Below are positions 16,659 to 24,299 of a stretch of DNA of 64,000 nucleotides, piece after piece. Source of the DNA: Flavobacterium sp. UBA6721 (GTDB lineage Bacteria; Bacteroidota; Bacteroidia; Flavobacteriales; Flavobacteriaceae); NCBI GenBank assembly GCA_002454195.1, contig DKIJ01000030.1, positions 1 through 64,000 of the forward strand, read 5' to 3'. Both the position numbers and the translations under genes were made by a program. Under the pieces are notes generated by a model. That model was given only the letters and a program-made list of their open reading frames with translations, was not told where the DNA came from and did not search any database. Each line of letters begins with the position of its first letter. Position 1 is the stretch's first letter.

Positions 16659-17573
16659 ATGCAATATAATTACAAGGTTTTTAATCTAAGTTGTACTTCA
16701 ACAATCCCCTTGCCTTCATTTATTATTAATGAGGTTAATCAGAAAGCTGATTTTGAAGTTGTTTTAGGAAAAGTAGCACCCAATTTCAAAAATGAGCCTA
16801 CAGTAAAAAAACCTTTTAGCCAATTCAATGAAAACGAGTTTTTTTATCAAGTACCCGATATTGCTCGCTATTTTGTAACGGATGGCAATAAAGTGGTAAT
16901 AGAACCCCTTTGTGAAGATTGGGATTCTATTTTATTATTTTTTTATTCGAATTGTATAGCTGCAATCTTGTTTCAAAATAATCAAATTCCTTTTCATGTT
17001 TCAGGAGTTTTAGATAAAAACGAAGGACTTTGGTTGTTTGCCGCTCCTTCTCGAACAGGAAAGTCAACAACAGCTTTAAAATTAAAGGAAAAAGGATATA
17101 CCTATTTTACAGATGATACAGCATTAATTACAATAGAAAATGATGCTTGCGTAGCTATTGCATCATACCCGGTTTTAAGAGCTTGGGAAAATACCATCAA
17201 CAATCAAGAGGTATATGCTTTAGCTGATGCGAAACAATTGCGTGCTGAAATCAACAAATTTGGAATTGCTTTTCATGATGATTTTGTAAGTACTTCGCAA
17301 AAAGTAAAAGGAATTATTTTTTTAGAAATGCAAGGTGATAGTATCCAAATTGAACGAATGAAACCGGCTAAAGGAATGCAGCATTTAGGGGATAATATCT
17401 ATCGCAATAAATGGGTTTATGGCATGAGGAAACAATTATTGCAGTTTAAAACCGTGAGTGCTATTTCGCAAAAAGTATCTTTTTGGAAAGCGACAAGACC
17501 TAAAGACCAACCCAGTTTTGACAGTTTTGCTGATGCCATTATCAAACAAATTATAGAAGCTGATGGAGAATAA
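16659..17573 (+). CDS. HPr-kinase-like serine kinase of the lasso cluster (PadeK/PsmK type)
   Basis: The 304-residue protein has a P-loop APSRTGKST (129-137), an upstream conserved His in PFHVSG (His113) and the acidic pair TDDTA (Asp152, Asp153), the core of HPr-kinase-fold enzymes. The N-terminal domain of classic HPrK is missing. Known relatives in paeninodin and pseudomycoidin clusters phosphorylate the C-terminal Ser of the lasso precursor. The precursor here also ends in Ser, which fits. It overlaps the next sulfotransferase gene by 11 bases and is the first gene of the plus-strand lasso operon. Confidence 0.85.
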   Translation: MQYNYKVFNLSCTSTIPLPSFIINEVNQKADFEVVLGKVAPNFKNEPTVKKPFSQFNENEFFYQVPDIARYFVTDGNKVVIEPLCEDWDSILLFFYSNCIAAILFQNNQIPFHVSGVLDKNEGLWLFAAPSRTGKSTTALKLKEKGYTYFTDDTALITIENDACVAIASYPVLRAWENTINNQEVYALADAKQLRAEINKFGIAFHDDFVSTSQKVKGIIFLEMQGDSIQIERMKPAKGMQHLGDNIYRNKWVYGMRKQLLQFKTVSAISQKVSFWKATRPKDQPSFDSFADAIIKQIIEADGE

Positions 17574-18426
17574 TATTATTTGGTTGGCATCTTATCCAAA
17601 ATCAGGGAATACCTGGTTTCGAAGTTTCTTGACTGCGCTATTGAATCAAGGCGAAATTGACATCAATAAAATGGAAACTGACGGCATTTTTTCTGGAAAA
17701 GAATTTGTTGAAAGTATCTTAGATTTATGTACCGACGACTTAAGACCTCGAGAATTTGAAAGTTTTAGAAAAATTGCATTTATTTATAAAGCACAAGAAG
17801 CTAAAAAAGAATCATTTGTAAAAATACACGATGCCTATACCTATTCAAAATGGGACGGTTTACCATTGATTCCTGCCGAAGGAAGTCTTGTGGCACTTTA
17901 TATCATTCGAAACCCATTAGACGTGGTGCTCTCATTGGCCAATCATACCGGTTTGAATATTGAGGAAACAATAAGGAATTTTATAAATTGCGAGGAAGGC
18001 GCTTTTATAAAAAAAGAAAAAAAGGCAAATCAATATTACCAATTGATGGGTACCTGGGCTATGCATGCTTCGAGCTGGATGAGCCAAAAAGATATTCCGG
18101 TGCATATCATTCGTTATGAAGACATGAAAGCGAAACCTTTTGAAACCTTTAAAGCGGCGGTGGTACAAATGCAGTTAGATTATAGCGATGAAGCAATTTT
18201 AAAAGCTATAGAAGCTTCTGATTTTAAAAAACTAAAACAACAGGAAGAGATTAAAGGATTTAAAGAAAAAGCAATTCCTTCATCTGCTTTCTTTTTTAAG
18301 GGAGAAACAGGACGCTGGAAAAAAGAATTAACTAAAGAACAAATACAAAAAATAATGACCGTAAACGAGTCGATGATGAAACGTTTGGGTTACTGGGATG
18401 AAGTGATAAATCAACTAAATAATTAA
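17563..18426 (+). CDS. Sulfotransferase (Sulfotransfer_1 type) of the lasso cluster
   Basis: This 287-residue PAPS-dependent enzyme has the 5'-phosphosulfate loop YPKSGNTW (11-18), the 3'-phosphate motif IIRNPLDVVLSL (114-125) and a C-terminal FFKGETGRWKKELT segment with the typical GxxGxWK motif. It lies between the kinase and B1 with an 11-base overlap and a 2-base gap, so it is tightly built into the lasso operon. O-sulfation of the Ser/Thr/Tyr-rich peptide is the natural inference. The nearby APS kinase gene could supply PAPS. Confidence 0.9.
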   Translation: MENNIIWLASYPKSGNTWFRSFLTALLNQGEIDINKMETDGIFSGKEFVESILDLCTDDLRPREFESFRKIAFIYKAQEAKKESFVKIHDAYTYSKWDGLPLIPAEGSLVALYIIRNPLDVVLSLANHTGLNIEETIRNFINCEEGAFIKKEKKANQYYQLMGTWAMHASSWMSQKDIPVHIIRYEDMKAKPFETFKAAVVQMQLDYSDEAILKAIEASDFKKLKQQEEIKGFKEKAIPSSAFFFKGETGRWKKELTKEQIQKIMTVNESMMKRLGYWDEVINQLNN

Positions 18427-18428
18427 TT

Positions 18429-18707
18429 ATGGAAAATAAAAAATACGTTTTGAATAGCGAGAAAGTATTGTTTACACCTTTAGAAGAAGAAGGGGTTTTG
18501 TATGTGATTGAAGAAAATAAATACATTAGTTTGAATACCACTTATACCTCAATTGTGCAATATGTAGCCGAAGGTATAGATTACAATGCTATTGTATCCC
18601 AACTGATGGAAGAATATGATGTAGAACAATCCTTGTGTGAAGGTCAATTAAAGGCTGTATTAAACGATCTGTTGACTAAAGGCTACATATATGAAAGTAT
18701 TACTTAA
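18429..18707 (+). CDS. PqqD-family lasso leader-recognition protein (B1)
   Basis: The 92-residue protein has the winged-helix RRE/PqqD layout, with the pattern LEEEGVLYVIEENKYISLNTTYTSIVQYVAEG followed by helices with LMEEYDVE and ending LLTKGYIY. B1 proteins bind the precursor leader and deliver it to the B2 protease and the cyclase. It overlaps the B2 gene by 17 bases, which is typical for split B proteins. The leader has a WIAP motif that corresponds to the usual YxxP recognition site. Confidence 0.9.
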   Translation: MENKKYVLNSEKVLFTPLEEEGVLYVIEENKYISLNTTYTSIVQYVAEGIDYNAIVSQLMEEYDVEQSLCEGQLKAVLNDLLTKGYIYESIT

Positions 18708-19128
18708 AAGACTTAGAAATGTTTTTATAATCACAGCACGCCAACGAAAGTTAATTTTGCTGGTGTTTTGGCTTTCTATTTATAGAAACTTGTTGCTTTT
18801 ATGGGGTTCTAAAAAAGGATTTAGTGAATATATTTGTAAAAATCAGGATGTTAAAGCTTTATTAACACCAGAAAAAATAGTCGTAGCAAAAGATATTACG
18901 TTGGCTATTCATATCGTAAACAAATATGTCCTTTGGAAAAACGTATGCCGCCATCAATCCTGGCAAGCTGTCTTTTTGCTTCTACACTATCAGATTCCTT
19001 TTGACTATTTTGTAGGCATTGAAAAAAATAAACCCAAGAAAGAAGGACATTCTTGGGTAAAGGTAAACGATAAATTTATTAGTGGCAGATGCAATGCTAA
19101 TAAATATCAAATAGTTTTTCAAGGATAA
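18691..19128 (+). CDS. Lasso peptide leader peptidase B2 (transglutaminase-like)
   Basis: The 145-residue protein has the B2 triad: Cys86 in NVCRHQSWQA, His120 in GHSWVKVND and Asp127. An N-terminal basic/hydrophobic segment (about residues 20-40) precedes it. B2 cleaves the leader from the precursor before cyclisation. The stop codon lies 8 bases from the stop codon of the convergent precursor gene on the other strand, leaving no room for a terminator between them. Confidence 0.92.
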   Translation: MKVLLKRLRNVFIITARQRKLILLVFWLSIYRNLLLLWGSKKGFSEYICKNQDVKALLTPEKIVVAKDITLAIHIVNKYVLWKNVCRHQSWQAVFLLLHYQIPFDYFVGIEKNKPKKEGHSWVKVNDKFISGRCNANKYQIVFQG

Positions 19129-19136
19129 AATAATGA

Positions 19137-19259
19137 TTAAGAACCAGACGGAAGTCCAGCATGATAACTGGATTCGGTCGAATGAACTTTATGCGAACCA
19201 TTATTTACTTCTATTTCAGTAGCTTGAGGCGCTATCCATTGTTTTTTTTCTGTATTCAT
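19137..19259 (-). CDS. Candidate lasso peptide precursor (40 residues)
   Basis: An ATG-started frame on the minus strand, seen by translating the gap between B2 and the APS kinase gene. The leader is MNTEKKQWIAPQATEIEVNN (20 residues) and contains W8-I-A-P11, equivalent to the YxxP motif recognised by B1. The predicted core is GSHKVHSTESSYHAGLPSGS (20 residues): Gly1, Glu9 as ring acceptor (9-membered macrolactam ring), six Ser, one Thr, one Tyr, three His and a C-terminal Ser suitable for the HPr-kinase-like enzyme. Odd point: the residue at leader position -2 is Asn, where most lasso precursors have Thr. The cleavage site is inferred from the Gly1/Glu9 spacing. It is transcribed toward B2 and on the opposite strand from it. 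Confidence 0.85.
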   Translation of the reverse strand: MNTEKKQWIAPQATEIEVNNGSHKVHSTESSYHAGLPSGS

Positions 19260-19291
19260 AAGTTGTATTTTAGTTGTTAAAATAATTAAGA

Positions 19292-19299
19292 CAAAAATA
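19292..19299 (-). promoter_or_regulatory. Putative -7 element for the lasso precursor gene
   Basis: On the minus strand this reads TATTTTTG, an exact TAnnTTTG match, 32 bases upstream of the precursor ATG. No TTG is visible at -33. The distance fits a dedicated short transcript for the precursor. Confidence 0.45.
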
Positions 19300-19361
19300 T
19301 ATATTTTTTTGTAATAAAAAACTTTGTAAAAGAAATTATTAAAAAACTACAACCAAAAGAG

Positions 19362-19369
19362 TAAATTTG
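19362..19369 (+). promoter_or_regulatory. Putative -7 element for the APS kinase/ABC exporter genes
   Basis: TAAATTTG matches TAnnTTTG, 22 bases before the APS kinase ATG. Together with the element at 19292-19299 it makes the 132-base gap a divergent promoter region. Confidence 0.45.
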
Positions 19370-19391
19370 AACTTTTAAATAATTTACAAAA

Positions 19392-20012
19392 ATGAGTGCA
19401 GCAAACAATTTATTCCAGCAAAAGTATACGGTTTCTAAAAAGGACCGTGAGGAATTAAATGGGAATCCTTCATTCACTATTTGGTTTTCGGGATTGTCTG
19501 GTTCAGGGAAATCCACTATAGCAGCTGCATTGGATCAATGGTTTTATAATCGTCAAATACGTTCGTATATCACAGATGGTGATAATACTCGATTGCATCT
19601 CAATTCAGATTTAGATTTTAGTCGTGAAGGCAGAAAAGAAAATATCCGCCGTGTGGCAGAGGTTGCCCGTCTTTTTAATGATGCGGGACTAGTGGTCATT
19701 AGTTCTTTTATATCCCCATTTGAAGAAGATAGAATTACAGCCAAAAATATAGTGGGTAACGAAAATTATGTAGAGGTATACATTGCAACTCCTTTGGAAA
19801 TTTGCATTGAAAGGGATACGAAAGGTTTGTATAAAAAAGCGCAAAATGGAGAGATTAAAGATTTTACGGGAATCAATAGTCCATATGAAGTGCCTTTAAA
19901 TCCCGATATTGTTGTAGATACTACAAATGCGAGTATAGAAGATTCTTTAGAAATAATAACCCAATGGTTACTGCAGAATAAATTACAATCAGCTGTTGAA
20001 TTAAAGCGATAA
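19392..20012 (+). CDS. cysC: Adenylyl-sulfate (APS) kinase
   Basis: A 206-residue APS kinase with the P-loop GLSGSGKST (34-42), the substrate motif TDGDNTR (61-67), and the following FSREGRKENIRRVAEVA. It converts APS and ATP to PAPS, the sulfate donor of sulfotransferases. No cysD/cysN sulfurylase genes are next to it, so it is not a sulfate-assimilation operon. Its position between the lasso precursor and the exporter, with two sulfotransferases in the same region, suggests a dedicated PAPS supply for peptide sulfation (inference). Confidence 0.92.
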   Translation: MSAANNLFQQKYTVSKKDREELNGNPSFTIWFSGLSGSGKSTIAAALDQWFYNRQIRSYITDGDNTRLHLNSDLDFSREGRKENIRRVAEVARLFNDAGLVVISSFISPFEEDRITAKNIVGNENYVEVYIATPLEICIERDTKGLYKKAQNGEIKDFTGINSPYEVPLNPDIVVDTTNASIEDSLEIITQWLLQNKLQSAVELKR

Positions 20013-20018
20013 TCCATT

Positions 20019-21791
20019 TTGAAAAAACAATTCCAATTCAAAAAAATAGTTCAGGATTATATCCAAATTTTACAAATAATTTACAAAGCTTCTCCAGGAA
20101 ATGCGGTAAGTTATTTTGTTTTGGTATTATTACAGTCTTTAGTTCCTGTTTTATCACTATATATCACTAAAGAAATTATCGATATTATTACCAATCCCAA
20201 AGGTCATGCTTTTAATGAAATTGTACTATGGGTTATTGGATTTTGTGTATTGCAATTGATTGCTTCGGTTTGTACGCAATTAGCAACTTATGTGAATGGT
20301 TTGTACCAACAAAAGGTAGGTGATTATTTGTCTAAAAGGGTATTAGATAAAGCCATTTCAGTCGATTTTTCGTATTACGAAAATCCTATTTATCATGACA
20401 CTTTACATTTGGCTCAGCAACAGGCTGTTTATAAAGCAGCCCAACTATTGAATGGATTCAGTAATTTATTGATGCAGTTTTCAAGTGTAGTGATGATTGC
20501 TAGTATGCTTGCTTATTATTATTGGGAATATGCTTTGATTATAGTGTTGCTTTCCTTGCCTTTGTTTTCAGTAAAATGGTTTTTTTCTCGAAAAAGCTTT
20601 TCCGAAGAGACCAAGTTGGCTAAAATTGAAAGAGAATCGAATTATTTACAGCAGGTTTTAACCGGATTGAGTTATGCTAAGGAAGTGCGTCTTTTTGGTT
20701 TTGGACCAAAATTCATTCACCGATACAGTATGTTGAGAGAATTTTTGTTCAAACAAAGAAAATCCATTCAGAACAAACAGAATTTCTACAGTGTGATTAT
20801 CGAAGCGGTAGAGATTATTTTAGTCGGTTTTATATTCTTGTCTTTGGCTCAAAATACTTGGAATCAAATGATAACACCGGGACTTTTTGTAATTTACCTT
20901 CAGGGTTTTCAAAAATTGCAATCCGGTACTAAAAGTTTTTTGACTGCTCTCGTACAATTGTTTCAACATCGCATGTTTATCAATCATCTTTTTGAGTTTT
21001 TAGATATACCTGATAAAAATGCAAACGAAGCAACAGTTTCTTTTCCTGTAAAACCTTCAAAATTAGAAATTTCAAATCTTCATTTTACGTATCCTGATAC
21101 CAAAAGAGAAATTCTGAAAGATATTTCATTGTCCTGTAACAAAGGACAAATTATTGCTATTGTTGGAGCAAATGGTTCGGGAAAATCGACTCTGGTAAAG
21201 CTTTTAGGTAAGTTATACGATTATGAAAATGGTACTATTACCATTGATGGTATTTCGTTGAAAAATATTAATAAAGAAGAATTTAGAACTAATAGTGTTT
21301 TCCTTTTTCAGGATTTCGAAAAATATTTTTTAAGTGTAGCTGAAAGCATTAGTTTAGGAGCCGAAGGGGAAGTGAATTTAGAACGACTAAATGAAGCTGT
21401 AAAAAACAGTGGAGCAAAGGTTTTTATTGATAAAATGAAACACGGATTGGATACTAAACTAGGACGTACTTTCTGGATGGGGGAACAGCTTAGTGGGGGA
21501 GAATGGCAAAAATTAGCTTTAGCCAGATTGTTTTACCGCGATGCTGATTTGGTTGTAATGGATGAACCTACAAGTGCTTTGGATGCTTTTTCAGAAAGTG
21601 AATTGTACAATTCACTTAGAGATTGGGGTAAAGAAAAGATGATTATCTTGGTTTCTCATCGTTTATTTCAATTGAAAAAGGCTGATGTCATTTATGTCAT
21701 GAAGAATGGATGTATCGTGGAGAAAGGTGATTTTGATACGTTAATTGCTCAGAAAAGTTATTTTTGTGAAATGTTTGATGATCAATTGTAG
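20019..21791 (+). CDS. ABC transporter, fused permease and ATPase (likely lasso peptide exporter)
   Basis: A 590-residue half-transporter with about six transmembrane segments in residues 28-325, then a nucleotide-binding domain: Walker A GANGSGKST (383-391), signature LSGGEWQK (491-498), Walker B LVVMDEPTSALD (511-522), H-loop SH (546-547). The start is a TTG, 6 bases after the APS kinase stop, so it is co-transcribed. LasD/McjD-type exporters have this architecture. No C39 peptidase domain is present, which fits a lasso exporter because B2 removes the leader. Confidence 0.85.
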   Translation: MKKQFQFKKIVQDYIQILQIIYKASPGNAVSYFVLVLLQSLVPVLSLYITKEIIDIITNPKGHAFNEIVLWVIGFCVLQLIASVCTQLATYVNGLYQQKVGDYLSKRVLDKAISVDFSYYENPIYHDTLHLAQQQAVYKAAQLLNGFSNLLMQFSSVVMIASMLAYYYWEYALIIVLLSLPLFSVKWFFSRKSFSEETKLAKIERESNYLQQVLTGLSYAKEVRLFGFGPKFIHRYSMLREFLFKQRKSIQNKQNFYSVIIEAVEIILVGFIFLSLAQNTWNQMITPGLFVIYLQGFQKLQSGTKSFLTALVQLFQHRMFINHLFEFLDIPDKNANEATVSFPVKPSKLEISNLHFTYPDTKREILKDISLSCNKGQIIAIVGANGSGKSTLVKLLGKLYDYENGTITIDGISLKNINKEEFRTNSVFLFQDFEKYFLSVAESISLGAEGEVNLERLNEAVKNSGAKVFIDKMKHGLDTKLGRTFWMGEQLSGGEWQKLALARLFYRDADLVVMDEPTSALDAFSESELYNSLRDWGKEKMIILVSHRLFQLKKADVIYVMKNGCIVEKGDFDTLIAQKSYFCEMFDDQL

Positions 21792-21820
21792 TTTGAAATA
21801 GTTTTTGAATTATAATTTTG
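21792..21820 (+). promoter_or_regulatory. Putative promoter of the helicase gene
   Basis: TTTG (21792-21795), 17-base spacer, then TAATTTTG (21813-21820), a good match to the Bacteroidota promoter pattern. It covers the TTG at 21818, so that in-frame codon is unlikely to be the translation start. Confidence 0.55.
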
Positions 21821-21838
21821 CTCCAAATTTTTCATTCC

Positions 21839-24109
21839 ATGCAAACCTTATCAGAAGCCGCAAAATATACTTTACAGTTCATTAACCAAACCCAACGTTC
21901 GGTTTTTTTGACTGGAAAAGCGGGGACGGGTAAGACAACTTTATTGCGTGAAATAATTCAAACTACACATAAAAATACCGTAGTGGTTGCACCTACAGGT
22001 ATTGCCGCTCTAAATGCCGGCGGCGTTACGATTCATTCGATGTTTCAATTGCCGTTTAGCGGATTTATTCCTTCGCATACTGCCGAATCGCAATTTTCGG
22101 AAACCATAAAGTTTGAAAATAAGGAAAGTTTGCGAAGGCATTTTAAAATGAATGGAGTCAAAAAAGCCGTAATTCGAAATATGGAATTACTGGTTATTGA
22201 CGAAGTGAGTATGCTACGTGCCGATTTGCTGGACGCGATGGATTATATGATGCAAACCGTTCGCAAAAAAACGGCTCCTTTTGGTTGTGTACAAGTGTTG
22301 TTTATTGGTGATTTATTGCAATTGCCACCGGTAATTCGGGATGAAGAATGGCGTACTCTGCGTAATTATTACAAAGGAAAATTCTTTTTTCATTCGCATG
22401 TGATACAGCAATATCCGCCGTTGTATATCGAGTTGTCTAAGATTTTCAGACAGACGGATTCTAGTTTTATTTCGGTTTTAAATAATTTGAGAAATAACCA
22501 AATTACCCCTGAAGATGTTCAGACTTTAAACCAATATGTCAAACCAGATTTTGATTTAAAAGCCAATAAAGGTTACATCACTTTAACTACTCATAATGCC
22601 AAAGCTGATGCTATGAATGCGCAGTCATTGGAGGATTTAAAGGGAGAATTAATTACCTACAAACCTGAAATTACTGGCGATTTTCCAGAGAAAATTTACC
22701 CGATTGAATACAATTTGCAATTGAAAGTGGGAGCTCAAATCATGTTTGTTAAAAACGATTTGGCTTTCGAAAAAAACTATTTCAATGGCAAAATGGGAAT
22801 TATCAAATCGCTTTCCAGTCAGGAAATTTTAGTGCATTTTCCGGAAGAAAATAAAACTATCGAGGTGGAACGTTACGAATGGCAAAACATCCGATACAAA
22901 GTCAATGCCTTAACCAAGGAAGTAGAAGAGGAGGTGTTGGGAACTTTTGTGCATTATCCTATCAAATTGGCTTGGGCCATAACCATCCATAAAAGTCAGG
23001 GTTTAACTTTTGACAAGGCAGCGCTTGATGTTTCGCAGGTTTTTATGCCGGGACAAGCTTATGTGGCTCTTTCGCGTTTACGTTCGTTAGAGGGCTTAAT
23101 TTTACTGTCTCCGTTGCGAATGAATGGTATTTCCAACGATCAGGATGTGATGGATTATGCCCAAAATAAAGCCACTGAGGAAGTATTGAAGCAATCTTTA
23201 CATTTTGAAACTAAGAATTTCATACATAATTATTTGATTAACTGTTTCGATTGGTACGATTTGGCTCAGGAATGGCGCAATCATAAATTCAGTTATTCGG
23301 ATAAATCGGAAAGTTCTATAAAATCCAAAAATGCGCTTTGGGCAGCCAAACAACTTGCAACTATCGAATCGGTTTTGGATCCATCCAAAAAATTCATCAT
23401 TCAGTTGAATAAAATTTTTGCCAATGAAACGGTCGATTTGATTCATGTTTCTGAACGTATTCAGGCTGCTATTGGTTATTTTTTCAAACCAATGGATGAT
23501 TTGGTTTTTGAAATTTTATGGAAAATCGAAGAAGTCAAACGTGCTAAAAAAGCCAAAGCTTATTTTGAAGAATTATCCGAATTGGAAGAGTTACAATCTA
23601 AAGCAGTTCTGCGATTGATGAAAGCCAAATTACTTATCGAAACCGTCATGGCAGGAGAGGCTATTTCTAAAGAAAAACTCAGTTCGGACGAGATTAAAAA
23701 ATATCTTTCAAGGAAAAAAGAAGCCATCCAAAATCAGTTCAAAGCAACCCATGTGAATTTGATTGAAGATGATGCGGATGTAGACCGTTATATTTCGAAG
23801 AAAAAAGATAAAAAGGAACCGAAAAAATCGACAGTTGAAGAGACTTTTAATCTTTGGATTGCCAAACATTCGATTGAGGATATTGCCAAAATTCGAACGT
23901 TAACGGTAAACACCATTCAGGGACATTTGGTCAAATTAATTCAGGACAAAAGAATTTCTATTAGCGAAATTTTGCCTCAGGATACAATTGATGAATTGGC
24001 GGAAGCCTTCAAATACTACAAAGAAGAATCGTTAACCCCAATGAAAGAACAATTTGGTGACAAATACAGCTGGGAAGAATTGCGAATGTTCAAGGCGAGT
24101 TTGAATTAG
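21839..24109 (+). CDS. PIF1/RecD-like ATP-dependent DNA helicase
   Basis: From the ATG at 21839 (756 residues) the N-terminus gives the Walker A GKAGTGKTT at 26-34, Walker B LLVIDEVSML at about 113-122, and a C-terminal superfamily-1 motif VPITIHKSQG-like stretch (AITIHKSQGLTFDKAALDV) with VALSRLRSLEGL. The last about 110 residues form a helix-turn-helix domain of the RecQ/RecD C-terminal kind (TFNLWIAKHSIEDIAKIRTLTVNTIQGHL). Such AAA-type helicases act on DNA forks; the exact role is not known. It seems unrelated to the lasso cluster and marks its right border. Confidence 0.88.
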   Translation: MQTLSEAAKYTLQFINQTQRSVFLTGKAGTGKTTLLREIIQTTHKNTVVVAPTGIAALNAGGVTIHSMFQLPFSGFIPSHTAESQFSETIKFENKESLRRHFKMNGVKKAVIRNMELLVIDEVSMLRADLLDAMDYMMQTVRKKTAPFGCVQVLFIGDLLQLPPVIRDEEWRTLRNYYKGKFFFHSHVIQQYPPLYIELSKIFRQTDSSFISVLNNLRNNQITPEDVQTLNQYVKPDFDLKANKGYITLTTHNAKADAMNAQSLEDLKGELITYKPEITGDFPEKIYPIEYNLQLKVGAQIMFVKNDLAFEKNYFNGKMGIIKSLSSQEILVHFPEENKTIEVERYEWQNIRYKVNALTKEVEEEVLGTFVHYPIKLAWAITIHKSQGLTFDKAALDVSQVFMPGQAYVALSRLRSLEGLILLSPLRMNGISNDQDVMDYAQNKATEEVLKQSLHFETKNFIHNYLINCFDWYDLAQEWRNHKFSYSDKSESSIKSKNALWAAKQLATIESVLDPSKKFIIQLNKIFANETVDLIHVSERIQAAIGYFFKPMDDLVFEILWKIEEVKRAKKAKAYFEELSELEELQSKAVLRLMKAKLLIETVMAGEAISKEKLSSDEIKKYLSRKKEAIQNQFKATHVNLIEDDADVDRYISKKKDKKEPKKSTVEETFNLWIAKHSIEDIAKIRTLTVNTIQGHLVKLIQDKRISISEILPQDTIDELAEAFKYYKEESLTPMKEQFGDKYSWEELRMFKASLN

Positions 24110-24214
24110 TTTTGGTAGACGAATTCCACTAATTCACTCGAACAGCATTGAGTTTAAATTTCACTAAAGAATTTATAATCAGAAATATTTGTGAAATTTT
24201 TTAGCTGCTAATTG

Positions 24215-24241
24215 ATTTGTGGAAATCCGTGCAATTCGTGG
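24215..24241. repeat. Dispersed intergenic motif (GTGnAATTCGTGG type)
   Basis: The stretch ends GTGCAATTCGTGG and begins ATTTGTGGAAATCC. Related sequence occurs at 43416-43431, 43522-43537 and 52829-52859. All copies are intergenic and degenerate, so this is a low-level repeat family of unknown nature. Confidence 0.5.
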
Positions 24242-24257
24242 TTAATTAAATTTTTTA

Positions 24258-24265
24258 TACTTTTG
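24258..24265 (+). promoter_or_regulatory. Putative -7 element of the trhO gene
   Basis: TACTTTTG matches TAnnTTTG, 34 bases before the ATG at 24300. The rest of the 24110-24299 gap carries two degenerate copies of a dispersed CACGAATT-type motif (see the repeat entry near 24215). Confidence 0.45.
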
Positions 24266-24299
24266 CAAAAAATTTTTCTAAACTTAAACTGTTTATAGC

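Noticed and set aside
16659..17573. Classic HPr kinase/phosphorylase of carbon control
   Set aside because: The N-terminal HPrK domain is missing, no HPr or PTS gene is near, and the context is a lasso operon with a C-terminal Ser precursor.
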